From assembly GCA_905202595.1 (NCBI GenBank), contig CAJKSP010000040.1, forward strand, positions 1 through 22,569: a DNA stretch of 22,569 nt. The letters run 5' to 3'. This DNA comes from an uncultured Sutterella sp. Its GTDB lineage: Bacteria; Pseudomonadota; Gammaproteobacteria; Burkholderiales; Burkholderiaceae_F. Both the position numbers and the translations under genes were made by a program. A model generated the notes under the pieces. It searched no databases. It worked only from the letters and a program-made list of their open reading frames with translations, and was not told where the DNA came from. Below are positions 6,999 through 14,602 of the stretch, piece after piece (positions within the stretch are counted from its first letter, which is position 1; each line of letters starts with the position of its first letter).

Positions 6999-8282
6999 TG
7001 GGTGGGGCCTTCCAGGCCACAGCGCGCCGAGAATTCGCGGGCCTGCCGCACGAGTGGCCGACGGCAGATTGGCTGGGCGGCCGTCGACTAGGGCCATGGC
7101 GAGCCAGGCAAAGGCGGCCGCTTCCACGTCCATAGGGCCGACGCCGATTTCAGCGGTGCTGCCGAACGCACAGAGCGTCAAGCCTGCATGCCGGAGAGCT
7201 TCTTCGAGGGCGGACATGAGCGTCGGATTGAGCGCGCCGCCGCCGCAGACATAGACGCGATTTGTTGCCGGAGCGGCTTCAGCAATGGCGGCCGCAGCCG
7301 TGCGAGCCGTGAGCGCTGTGAGCGTAGCGGCAACGTTCTGCTTCACCGCAAGCGGAAGCTCGGCTGGACGGCCTGTCAGCGCATCCGCTCCAGGGAGCGC
7401 CTTTGCCGCCGCTTCGAAGAAGCGGCGGCAAAGCCACTCGTCTGAAAACCGCTCCCGTCCCGTCGACTTCGGCGGCGTCATGGCAAAGTAGGGGTCGGAC
7501 GCCATGAGGGCGAGAAGCGGCTCGATGACGCGCCCTGCCGCTGCAGCGCGTCCGTCGCGGTCGAAGGGTTCGTTGAATGCGGCCTGCATCCAGCCGTCAA
7601 GCAGCATGTTGCCCGGTCCGGTGTCGAAGCCCCGCACGGGTTCGCCCGCCGCGGCCGCGGCAGCGCCAGGCAGCAGCGTTGCATTGGCAATGCCTCCGAT
7701 GTTGAGCAGCGCGGCGGGTTCAGGCGAGCCAGAGCAGATCAGCGCATGAAAGGGGGGGACGAGCGGCGCGCCTTCGCCGCCGGCGGCCACGTCCCTGCTG
7801 CGGAAGTCTGCGGCGACGTCAATGCCGAGCAGTTCGGCGGCGATCGCCGGATTGTTGAGCTGCAGCGTGAAGCCGCGTTCCGGACGATGACGAATAGTCT
7901 GGCCGTGGATGCCGACGGCTTCGATGGCCGTGAGCGGCACGCTGGCATCATCGGCCGCGCGCTTCACAGCGAGCGCGTAGACGTGCGCCAGCTCGACCGA
8001 GGCAGCGCCGAGCCGATCGATGACGTCGCCTGCTTCAGCCGCTGGCCGGCTTCCTTCTGCTGTCCCGGAAGCAAAGGCCAGCAGTTCGCGCCGAAGCTCG
8101 CGGCTGAAGGGCGCGCGGCCTCGGCCGACTGCTTCAAAGAGCTTCGGTGCGCCAGCGGGAAAGAAGCGGCAGAGCACGGCATCCGCGCCGTCTAGGCTTG
8201 TGCCCGACATCACGCCGGCAAAGAGCCGGCCGGAAGAAATTGCGCCGCCTGCCGGGCGGCTGGAGTCATTTTTATCGCGCAT
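6993..8282 (-). CDS. anmK: Anhydro-N-acetylmuramic acid kinase
   Basis: Converts 1,6-anhydro-MurNAc plus ATP and water to MurNAc-6-phosphate, returning cell-wall sugar to metabolism in the cytoplasm. The family marks are present in order: LFAGVMSGTSLDGADAVL near the start, GIHGQTIRHRP, ADFRSRDVAAGGEGAPLVP, LLNIGGIAN, FDTGPGNMLLDG, PPKSTGRERFS, and YVCGGGALNPTLM. Starting at the ATG at 8282 gives 429 residues, somewhat longer than E. coli AnmK (about 369); the surplus is mainly Ala-rich insertions. A TTG at 8318 would add 12 residues. No good Shine-Dalgarno is visible for either. It follows the M23 peptidase gene by 87 nt on the same strand, linking wall cleavage and recycling. The etherase MurQ is not in the window. 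Confidence 0.95.
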   Translation of the reverse strand: MRDKNDSSRPAGGAISSGRLFAGVMSGTSLDGADAVLCRFFPAGAPKLFEAVGRGRAPFSRELRRELLAFASGTAEGSRPAAEAGDVIDRLGAASVELAHVYALAVKRAADDASVPLTAIEAVGIHGQTIRHRPERGFTLQLNNPAIAAELLGIDVAADFRSRDVAAGGEGAPLVPPFHALICSGSPEPAALLNIGGIANATLLPGAAAAAAGEPVRGFDTGPGNMLLDGWMQAAFNEPFDRDGRAAAAGRVIEPLLALMASDPYFAMTPPKSTGRERFSDEWLCRRFFEAAAKALPGADALTGRPAELPLAVKQNVAATLTALTARTAAAAIAEAAPATNRVYVCGGGALNPTLMSALEEALRHAGLTLCAFGSTAEIGVGPMDVEAAAFAWLAMALVDGRPANLPSATRAAGPRILGALWPGRPHPL

Positions 8283-8369
8283 GGGAGAGAAAAAGCAGAA
8301 GCGGCAGAAAGCTTTCAAGCATTCTGCCGCGGCGGCGGGCCGGCATGTGCGAAGGGGCGCAAGTGCAGG

Positions 8370-10088
8370 CTACTGCGATGAGGCGGCGGCGTTCTTGGCA
8401 GGCGGCTTCTCTGCTGCATTGCCGGCAGTCTTGGCGCCTTGGGGCTGAGGTGCGGCGTCTTCGTCAGGCGCATCCTCAACCACAGGCGCGTCCACCTCTT
8501 CAGCGGCGTTTTTCGCTGCTTCAGCATCCGCCTCCGCTTCGCGGCGCATCTGATCCGCCAGGATGCGGCTCGGCGCGGGCTTCCCTTCAGCTTCAGCCGC
8601 TTCATCGAAAAGCGCCTGCATCGGCGCTGCGGCCGCACGCAGCTGCGCGAGCTGATAGGCTGAAAGGCTTTCCGTATCCGGAAGGTCTGCCGTTTTGGGA
8701 TTCACCTGCACGCCGTCGATCATGAGCTCGTAGTGCAGGTGCGGGCCGGTAGCGAGTCCTGTCATGCCGACGAAGCCGATCACTTGGCCTTTCTTGACAT
8801 AGACGCCGGGCCGGATGCCTTTGGCGAGCTTGCGCATGTGCGCATAGAGCGTCGTGCGGCCGAGGCCGTGGTCGATCTTGACGTAGTTGCCGTAGCCCCG
8901 CCGCTCATAGGCGACGCGTTCGATGCGCCCGTCTGCTGCGGCGAAGACGCGCGAGCCGGCGGGCGCGCGCATGTCAGTGCCGTTGTGCGCGCGCACGACG
9001 CCTGTGATCGGATGGCGGCGCAGAGGCGCGAATTCCGAAGAGATGTCCTTCACGTCGAGCGGAATGCGCATGAATGTCTGCGAAGCGGCGCGGCCGTCAA
9101 GCGTGAAGTAGCTGCCGGTCCGGATGCCGTCCGAGAACCAGAACGCTTCGTAGATCCGGGGCGTCGTTTTGCGCAGTCCCGATTCCACGACCTGCACGCC
9201 GAGGAGGAGGCCGTTTCTCACGAAGCGGCCTTCAGCGTATTTCTTCTCATAGATGACGCGCAGGCTGTCGCCGGCCTTGAGATCGCGAATCGGGTTGCTC
9301 GCGCCCTCCCAGACGGCTTCGAGCTGCTCGACGACATTTTCCGGGATCTGCAGCGCCCGGGCGGTTTCTTCCAGCGAGCCTAAGGCTGTCCCGGAAATGA
9401 GCGTCTCGCTGGCTGTGAACGTGAAGGGAAGCACAGAGCAGGCCAGGTCTTCGCCGAGGCGCATCACTTCAACAGTGCGCGAATCCTGTTCGTGCGGCCC
9501 CTCCATGTAGAGCCGCAGATAGGCGAGGCGGCCGGAGGGCTCGACGCCAGCGGAGATGTACTGACCGCGCTGAGGCGCCGCGAGCGGCTGCGCTTCCGGC
9601 GTGCGGCGGATGAAGTCGTACGCCTGGTCGTCCTTGATCTTGAGACGCGCGAAGAGCGATAGAAGCGTTTCGTGGGCATCGGCAGTTGCATGCACCGGGG
9701 TGTAGTTGCCGAGGCTCGCCGCCGCTTGAATCTCTGCGGTGAGATCCGGCGGCGCCACTTTTTCAATGACAGTGGCGGCGTACGCGCTGCGGCTGCCGGC
9801 GTCAGGACCGAGCAGAAGCGCCGCGCAGGCGCCGCCTGCAGCCAGCGCAAGAAGCGAAGAGAGGGCGGCGAAGCGCCAGCGGCGCTGCGAAAGCGGAATG
9901 CAGAGCCGGCGAGCCGCCGTGCGCTGCAGCCGCAGATAAAAGCGGCCTGCATCGCGAAGCTGTTCAGCGATGAGCGTAGGTGCCGGCATGCGTGATGAGA
10001 GGGACGGGCGCAGTGATGATGAAAGAGGTGCGGCTTTTGAAGCGGAAGCTTCCGCCTGCAGGGCGCACTCGGCGCGGCCGCACGCCAT
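8370..10088 (-). CDS. M23 family peptidoglycan endopeptidase, MepM-like
   Basis: Predicted membrane-anchored metallopeptidase that cuts peptide cross-links in murein on the periplasmic side. From the ATG at 10088 it has 572 residues: a basic cytoplasmic segment, one transmembrane helix (72-94), an OapA/LysM-like middle part (about 225-285), and a LytM domain (about 345-465). The zinc ligands look intact: His368 and Asp372 in HNGTD, and His450/His452 in GPHLHYEL, with YAHM (415-418) between. After residue 490 the protein ends in an Ala/Glu/Asp/Pro/Lys-rich tail. The start is uncertain: the ATG at 9989 (33 residues shorter) is an alternative, and the frame stays open to 10319. It is divergent from tyrS and upstream of anmK, a conserved Burkholderiales layout. 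Confidence 0.9.
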   Translation of the reverse strand: MACGRAECALQAEASASKAAPLSSSLRPSLSSRMPAPTLIAEQLRDAGRFYLRLQRTAARRLCIPLSQRRWRFAALSSLLALAAGGACAALLLGPDAGSRSAYAATVIEKVAPPDLTAEIQAAASLGNYTPVHATADAHETLLSLFARLKIKDDQAYDFIRRTPEAQPLAAPQRGQYISAGVEPSGRLAYLRLYMEGPHEQDSRTVEVMRLGEDLACSVLPFTFTASETLISGTALGSLEETARALQIPENVVEQLEAVWEGASNPIRDLKAGDSLRVIYEKKYAEGRFVRNGLLLGVQVVESGLRKTTPRIYEAFWFSDGIRTGSYFTLDGRAASQTFMRIPLDVKDISSEFAPLRRHPITGVVRAHNGTDMRAPAGSRVFAAADGRIERVAYERRGYGNYVKIDHGLGRTTLYAHMRKLAKGIRPGVYVKKGQVIGFVGMTGLATGPHLHYELMIDGVQVNPKTADLPDTESLSAYQLAQLRAAAAPMQALFDEAAEAEGKPAPSRILADQMRREAEADAEAAKNAAEEVDAPVVEDAPDEDAAPQPQGAKTAGNAAEKPPAKNAAASSQ

Positions 10089-10134
10089 TTTAGCGGGGGA
10101 GGTCGGGCTCGGGCGGTTCGAAATGGTCCGCAAA

Positions 10135-10150
10135 ATGCATCGAAGTGCAT
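10135..10150. other. Small palindrome in the divergent tyrS / M23-peptidase region
   Basis: ATGCA (10135-10139) and TGCAT (10146-10150) form an inverted repeat. TGCAT also recurs directly with exact 10-bp spacing (10136 and 10146), the geometry of a possible operator. No regulator is identified. Confidence 0.25.
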
Positions 10151-10202
10151 CCTCTGCGCGCAGCCGCGGCACTTGCGGACGGGCGGCGCTCGCCCCTTGG
10201 GT

Positions 10203-10210
10203 GCTAAAGT
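10203..10210 (+). promoter_or_regulatory. Candidate extended -10 promoter for tyrS
   Basis: TG-C-TAAAGT at 10203-10210 fits an extended -10 element; no good -35 lies 17 nt upstream. If used, the leader would be about 135 nt long and would contain the two hairpins listed next. Confidence 0.3.
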
Positions 10211-10277
10211 AGCGGGACTCATGCGGCCTGGCCCTTCGGCAAGGCGCCGAGCCGCCTTGTGTGGACGAATTCCGGCC

Positions 10278-10334
10278 GAATCCGTTGCCGACGGATTCAG
10301 CCTCTGCGGCCGCCCGCATCCGGCGCGCGGCCGC
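10278..10334 (+). promoter_or_regulatory. Two hairpins in the tyrS leader
   Basis: GAATCCGT (10278-10285) pairs perfectly with ACGGATTC (10291-10298) around a 5-nt loop. GCGGCCGC at 10306-10313 can pair with its second copy at 10327-10334. There is no T-box sequence and no U-tract. The second stem ends 19 nt before the tyrS ATG, where no clear Shine-Dalgarno is visible, so an influence on translation is possible. Confidence 0.4.
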
Positions 10335-10353
10335 TTGACCGACGAATCAGATC

Positions 10354-11610
10354 ATGGCAGAAGACAGCAATCTTCAAGAAAAGAAGACCTACCCCGTTAC
10401 CGATGACATCCGCGAAGCGATGGCGACGATCCGCCGCGGCTGCGATACGTTCCTCATTGAGAGCGAGTTCGAGCAGAAGCTCGCCCGCTCGAAGGCGACC
10501 GGCGTGCCGCTTCGCTGCAAGCTCGGCCTCGACCCGACGGCGCCGGACATTCACATCGGCCATACGGTAGTGCTCAACAAGCTGCGTCAGCTTCAGGATC
10601 TCGGTCACACGGTGATTTTCCTTGTGGGCGACTTTACGGCGGCGATCGGCGATCCGTCGGGACGCAACGTGACGCGTCCGCCGCTTTCGCACGAGCAGAT
10701 TGAAGCTAATGCGCAGACCTACCTCAGCCAGGCGGGCAAAGTGCTCGACCTTTCGCGTACGGAGGTCCGCTACAACTCCGAATGGAGCAATGCGCTCGGC
10801 TCCGTCGGCCTCATTCAGCTCGCCAGCCGCTACACGCTCGCCCGCCTTCTTGAGCGAGACGACTTCGCCAAGCGCTTCAAGGAGGAGCTGCCGATCGCCA
10901 TGCACGAGCTGCTCTATCCGCTCATGCAAGGCTACGACTCTGTTGCGCTCAAGGCCGACCTTGAGCTCGGCGGCTCGGATCAGCGCTTCAACCTGCTCGT
11001 CGGCCGCGAGCTGCAGCGCCAGTACGGCCAGGAGCCGCAGTGCATTCTGACGATGCCGCTTCTTGTGGGTCTCGACGGCGTTGTGAAGATGAGCAAGAGC
11101 AAGCACAACTACATTGGCATCACGGAGCCGGCCAATGAGATGTTCGGCAAGGTGATGTCGATCTCGGACGACCTGATGTGGAACTGGTACGACCTGCTTT
11201 CGCTCAAGAGCAACGACGAGATTGCGAAGCTGAAGGACGAATGCGCTCACGGCCGCAATCCCCGCGACGCCAAGGTGATGCTTGCCAAGGAAATCGTTGC
11301 GCGCTTCCACAGCGAGGCCGAAGCGGATGCCGCCGAAGCGGAATTCAACAATCGCTTCCGCGCGGGCGCCATGCCGTCCGACATTCCTCAGAAGGAAGTG
11401 GCTGCCGGCGAAGACGGCATCGGCATCGGCGTCATGCTCAAGCAGGCAGGGCTCGTGCCGTCGACGACGGAAGCCAACCGCAACATTGAGCAGGGCGGCG
11501 TTCGCATCAACGGCGAGCAGGTCAAGGACCGCACGCTGCGCTTCAAGGCCGGAGAAGAGCTTGTGATTCAGGTGGGCAAGCGCAAGTGGGCGAAGGTGCT
11601 CGTCAAGTAA
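10354..11610 (+). CDS. tyrS: Tyrosyl-tRNA synthetase
   Basis: Class I aminoacyl-tRNA synthetase that activates tyrosine with ATP and loads it on tRNA-Tyr. The 418-residue protein has KLGLDPTAPDIHIGHTVVL with HIGH at 67-70, VGDFTAAIGDPSGR (91-104), the tyrosine-pocket segment LMQGYDSVALKADLELGGSDQRFN (about 190-213), KMSKS at 245-249, and a C-terminal S4-type RNA-binding domain (about 355-418, IEQGGVRINGEQV). The HIGH form and spacing suit the TyrZ-like subtype common in Burkholderiales. dtd, 159 nt downstream, encodes the proofreading enzyme for D-Tyr-tRNA, so the pair is functionally coherent. Confidence 0.97.
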   Translation: MAEDSNLQEKKTYPVTDDIREAMATIRRGCDTFLIESEFEQKLARSKATGVPLRCKLGLDPTAPDIHIGHTVVLNKLRQLQDLGHTVIFLVGDFTAAIGDPSGRNVTRPPLSHEQIEANAQTYLSQAGKVLDLSRTEVRYNSEWSNALGSVGLIQLASRYTLARLLERDDFAKRFKEELPIAMHELLYPLMQGYDSVALKADLELGGSDQRFNLLVGRELQRQYGQEPQCILTMPLLVGLDGVVKMSKSKHNYIGITEPANEMFGKVMSISDDLMWNWYDLLSLKSNDEIAKLKDECAHGRNPRDAKVMLAKEIVARFHSEAEADAAEAEFNNRFRAGAMPSDIPQKEVAAGEDGIGIGVMLKQAGLVPSTTEANRNIEQGGVRINGEQVKDRTLRFKAGEELVIQVGKRKWAKVLVK

Positions 11611-11769
11611 AAGACTGCGAGCTGTGAAGGGGCGCGTCTTGGCGGGCCCCAAGTCCTTCTGCGCGAGGCCGCTCGGCCTGCGGGATTCATCCGCGGGCGG
11701 CGGCCTCGATTGTCTTGAAGAGGCAGGAGAGGCCTTGGGCGCTTTCCTGCATGAAAGGAGATAGCCATC

Positions 11770-12207
11770 ATGATCGTGCTGCTGCAGCGCGTGAAGGAAG
11801 CGCATGTCGACGTGGCTGAGCGCACCGTCGGCCGCACCGGGCCTGGATTCCTCGCCTTCGTCTGCGGAGAGCCCGGCGACGATGAAGCCAAGATTCTGAA
11901 GGCGGCGAAGAAGACCGCGAAGCTGCGCGTCTTTGAGGATGAGGCCGGCAAAATGAATCTCTCCATTGCCGATGTCGGCGGTTCGGTTCTCGCCGTTTCG
12001 CAGTTCACGCTGGCCGCAGACTGCCTGGCGGGGAACCGTCCGAGCTTCTCGAAGGCGGCGCCGCCAGAAGAAGGCCGGCGCATTTATGAGCGCTATGTCG
12101 AGGCGCTTCGCGCCGAAGGCATTCCCGTCGAGACAGGCGAATTCGGCGCGCATATGCGGGTATCGCTTGTGAATGACGGTCCGGCAACCTTCTGGCTTCG
12201 TCTGTAA
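11770..12207 (+). CDS. dtd: D-aminoacyl-tRNA deacylase
   Basis: Removes D-amino acids, classically D-Tyr, from tRNA and so protects translation. The 145 residues are the E. coli length. Both signatures of the DTD fold are intact: SQFTL (77-81) and the Gly-cis-Pro loop in VNDGPATFWL (134-143), which reaches across the dimer to exclude L-amino acids. The ATG at 11770 has AAGGAGA at 11755-11761, 8 nt upstream. It probably belongs with tyrS. The 159-nt gap contains no gene and no convincing terminator. Confidence 0.96.
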   Translation: MIVLLQRVKEAHVDVAERTVGRTGPGFLAFVCGEPGDDEAKILKAAKKTAKLRVFEDEAGKMNLSIADVGGSVLAVSQFTLAADCLAGNRPSFSKAAPPEEGRRIYERYVEALRAEGIPVETGEFGAHMRVSLVNDGPATFWLRL

Positions 12208-12301
12208 GCCTTCAGCTTCGTCTGCCCCTTTTGGCATAAGACATCCGGCGGGTGCAGTGGCGGCGGCGGGGCGGCTGAACTTCTGCTAGGGTTTACACGT
12301 G

Positions 12302-12334
12302 TGGCGGCGCGCAGCCAAGGGCTGCGCGCTGCTG
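12302..12334 (+). terminator. Strong hairpin between dtd and the PEBP gene
   Basis: GCGCGCAGCC (12307-12316) and GGCTGCGCGC (12320-12329) are perfect complements around AAG, and five more pairs including wobbles extend the stem to 12302-12334. Only ATTTCC follows, so it is either a weak terminator of tyrS-dtd or part of the leader of the next gene. Confidence 0.45.
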
Positions 12335-12394
12335 ATTTCCAAAAAGAACGAAAGCCCTTGCAGACGCTTTCATCCATAAGAAGGAGAGCTAGAG

Positions 12395-12994
12395 ATGATC
12401 CTCACTTCAACGACTTTTGCCGAAGGTGCGCTCATCCCGCCGCGATGCGCCTACGGACGCGTGGGCCCAGCGGGCGAAACGGCGCCCTCTGACAATCTGA
12501 ATCCGCAGCTTGCCTGGAGCGGGGCGCCTGAGGGCGTCCGGAGCTGGCTCCTCTGCTGCCTTGACGACGACGTGCCGCAGGACTTCAACGGCCGCGACCT
12601 GTCCGGCGAAATGCCCGCATCCATGGCGCGGCGCCGCTTTGTGCATTGGGTGCAGGCGGACATTCCAGCCGAGGTGACGTCGATTGCCGAGGGCGAGCTC
12701 TCCAATGAGCGCAAGCTGGCGCCGGGCTTCGGACGCGGCGGCATCAACGACTACGCCGGCGGCGGCGTGCCTGAAGAGGGCGCTGTCGGCACGGGCTACG
12801 ATGGGCCGTGCCCGCCTGCGGTCGATCGCCGCTCGCACTACTATCACTTCATTGTCTGCGCGCTGGATGTCGAGCGCCTCGAGCTGCCGGCGCGCTTCAC
12901 GTGGAGCGATGCCGAGAAGGCGATGGCGGGCCATGTGCTCGCTACGGCGGAGCTTGTCGGCCGCTATACGCTCAATCCGAGCATGCAGCAGTAA
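12395..12994 (+). CDS. YbhB/YbcL family (PEBP-like) protein
   Basis: A 199-residue member of the phosphatidylethanolamine-binding protein fold. Bacterial members have a small anion-binding pocket, and their physiological role is not settled. Visible marks: LNPQLAWSGAPEGVRSW (35-51), LDDDVPQ (56-62, the place of the usual DPDAP loop), RRFVHWVQADIP (80-91, His of the pocket), GGINDYAGGG, and YDGPCPPAVDRRSHYYHFIV (about 134-153). No signal peptide is seen, so it is probably cytoplasmic, like YbhB. It is longer than the usual 155-185 residues because of loops around 63-80 and 95-130. AAGGAG at 12380-12385 precedes the ATG. It appears to be a single-gene unit. Confidence 0.9.
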   Translation: MILTSTTFAEGALIPPRCAYGRVGPAGETAPSDNLNPQLAWSGAPEGVRSWLLCCLDDDVPQDFNGRDLSGEMPASMARRRFVHWVQADIPAEVTSIAEGELSNERKLAPGFGRGGINDYAGGGVPEEGAVGTGYDGPCPPAVDRRSHYYHFIVCALDVERLELPARFTWSDAEKAMAGHVLATAELVGRYTLNPSMQQ

Positions 12995-13046
12995 CGCGCT
13001 GCGCGGGACGCTGCGGCCGCAGGCCGGCTGCAGCGACTAGTCTCTG

Positions 13047-13069
13047 GGGCGCGCCGTTTCGGCGCGCCC
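13047..13069 (+). terminator. GC-rich hairpin after the PEBP gene
   Basis: GGGCGCGCC (13047-13055) pairs with GGCGCGCCC (13061-13069) around GTTTC. The T-content after it is scattered (CTTTCGTTCTCC), so efficiency is uncertain. It lies 52 nt after the stop codon. Confidence 0.5.
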
Positions 13070-13156
13070 AGCCGCCTTTCGTTCTCCCGTCTCTTTTGCA
13101 AACCTATTGATGCGTCCGACGCGCGCTCGTCTGCGCCCGGCGCAAGGAGGAGCCCC

Positions 13157-14425
13157 ATGTTCCGCACCGACTTGCCGCCTGAGGCGGCCGATCCTGAAGT
13201 CTTCGGCTGGATCCGCCAAGAAGCGCGCCGCCAGGAAGAGAACATCGAGCTCATTGCGAGCGAAAACTATGCAAGCCCAGCGGTGATGGCCGCGCAGGGA
13301 AGCTGCCTCACGAACAAATACGCCGAAGGCTATCCTGGCAAGCGCTATTACGGCGGCTGCGAATTCGTCGACGAGGTGGAGCGGCTCGCCATCGCCCGCG
13401 CCAAGGCGCTCTTCTGCGAGCCGGCCGGAGTGGAGATGGCAGTGAACGTGCAGCCCCATTCGGGTGCGCAGGCCAATGCCGCCGTCTATTTCGGACTTCT
13501 TGAGCCCGGCGACTGCCTTCTTGGCATGTCGCTTGCCGAGGGTGGGCATCTCACGCACGGCATGCCTCTCAATTTCTCCGGACGCTACTTCCGGGCTGTG
13601 CCTTACGGACTCGATGCAAATGAAGCCATCGACTACGACAAAGTCGAGGCGCTTGCGCTCGAGAATCGTCCGAAGATCCTAGTGGCAGGCGCATCGGCGT
13701 ATTCGCTCAGGATCGACTTCGCGCGCCTCGCCGACATTGCTCATCGAGCTGGGGCGCTCCTCATGGTCGACATGGCGCACTACGCAGGACTCGTTGCTGC
13801 AGGCGTCTATCCGACGCCCTTCGGTCATGCGGACATTGTGACGACGACGACGCACAAGACGCTGCGCGGTCCGCGCGGCGGCGTCATCTTCTGCCGGCCG
13901 GATCTGGAAAAGAAGATCAATTCGGCCGTCTTCCCCGGCATGCAGGGCGGTCCCCTCATGCATGTCATCGCGGCCAAGGCCGTCGCCTTCGGCGAAGCGC
14001 TGCGCCCGGAATTCAAGACTTATCAGCAGCAGGTTGTGCGCAATGCCCGCGCGCTCGCCGAAACGCTCCAGGAGCGGGGCCTGCGCATCGTGTCGGGCGG
14101 TACGGAAAGCCACGTGATGCTGGTCGACCTCCGCCCGCTAGGGGTGACGGGCAAAGCTGCCGAGGCGCTCCTTCATGCCGCGTCGATTACGGTGAACAAG
14201 AACGCCATTCCCAATGATCCCGAGAAGCCCTTTGTAACATCCGGCATCCGTCTCGGCACGCCGGCCGTCACCACGCGCGGCTTCGGCGAAGCGCAGACGC
14301 GCGAGGTGGGCGGCCTCATCGTCGATCTCCTGGAGGCGCCTGACGATGCCCAGCGGCTGGCCCGCGTGCGCGAGCGCGCGCTTGCTCTCTCGCGTGCATT
14401 TCCCGTCTACGGCGAGCTGGTGTAG
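13157..14425 (+). CDS. glyA: Serine hydroxymethyltransferase
   Basis: PLP enzyme that converts serine and tetrahydrofolate to glycine and 5,10-methylene-THF, the main one-carbon source for thymidylate, purines and methionine. The 422 residues fit the family. Marks: ENIELIASENYASPAVMAAQ, NKYAEGYPGKRYYGGCEFVD, EGGHLTHG, VDMAHYAGLVAAGVYPTP, and TTTTHKTLRGPRGG with the PLP-binding Lys234. The MAH motif is followed by Tyr where Val or Ile is more common; this is not a catalytic residue. AAGGAGGA at 13144-13151 precedes the ATG. glyA ahead of nrdR and rib genes is a common proteobacterial layout, but a hairpin and possible promoters lie between glyA and nrdR here. Confidence 0.97.
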   Translation: MFRTDLPPEAADPEVFGWIRQEARRQEENIELIASENYASPAVMAAQGSCLTNKYAEGYPGKRYYGGCEFVDEVERLAIARAKALFCEPAGVEMAVNVQPHSGAQANAAVYFGLLEPGDCLLGMSLAEGGHLTHGMPLNFSGRYFRAVPYGLDANEAIDYDKVEALALENRPKILVAGASAYSLRIDFARLADIAHRAGALLMVDMAHYAGLVAAGVYPTPFGHADIVTTTTHKTLRGPRGGVIFCRPDLEKKINSAVFPGMQGGPLMHVIAAKAVAFGEALRPEFKTYQQQVVRNARALAETLQERGLRIVSGGTESHVMLVDLRPLGVTGKAAEALLHAASITVNKNAIPNDPEKPFVTSGIRLGTPAVTTRGFGEAQTREVGGLIVDLLEAPDDAQRLARVRERALALSRAFPVYGELV

Positions 14426-14468
14426 CCGCCGACGGGCTGCTTTTCTCAGGAACGGCCACTACGGGCAG

Positions 14469-14496
14469 TTTTCAAGAGGCTCGCCTGCTCTAAACT
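14469..14496 (+). promoter_or_regulatory. Candidate promoter upstream of nrdR
   Basis: TTTTCA (14469-14474) and TAAACT (14491-14496), 16 nt apart, resemble -35 and -10 boxes. A second possibility further down is TTGAGA (14546-14551) with TATACA (14571-14576), 19 nt apart. Neither is strong. Confidence 0.3.
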
Positions 14497-14508
14497 TAGT
14501 GTATTGAG

Positions 14509-14566
14509 GGCGGACGCAGGACGTCCGCCTGCCAGCGCGCGGCGCTTGAGAGCGCCGCGCAGCTTT
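14509..14566 (+). terminator. Tandem perfect hairpins between glyA and nrdR
   Basis: The first stem has 8-bp arms (14509-14516 / 14522-14529, loop CAGGA). The second has 10-bp arms GCGCGGCGCT / AGCGCCGCGC (14537-14546 / 14551-14560, loop TGAG), followed by AGCTTTT. The second looks like an intrinsic terminator with a short U-run and could end glyA. If transcription starts at the candidate promoter at 14469-14496, both hairpins sit in the nrdR leader instead. Confidence 0.55.
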
Positions 14567-14602
14567 TGGCTATACAGAAAAGAAAGAGAGGAAGAAGAGG
14601 CC

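Noticed and set aside
10211..10353. T-box leader of tyrS
   Set aside because: No T-box sequence or antiterminator/terminator pair with a U-tract; T-boxes are also atypical for this group.
10297..12237. A 646-codon minus-strand open frame across tyrS and dtd
   Set aside because: It spans two well-supported forward genes and their gap, has shadow-type composition and no recognisable domain.
13520..13560. Glu instead of the His seen in E. coli in the GGHLTHG region of GlyA
   Set aside because: That position varies across serine hydroxymethyltransferases, and the invariant HLTHG residues are intact, so it is not evidence of lost activity.
14504..14602. N-terminally extended NrdR from 14504
   Set aside because: The extension would be read through two perfect hairpins, and NrdR proteins start at the MxCPxC zinc motif, matching the ATG at 14603.
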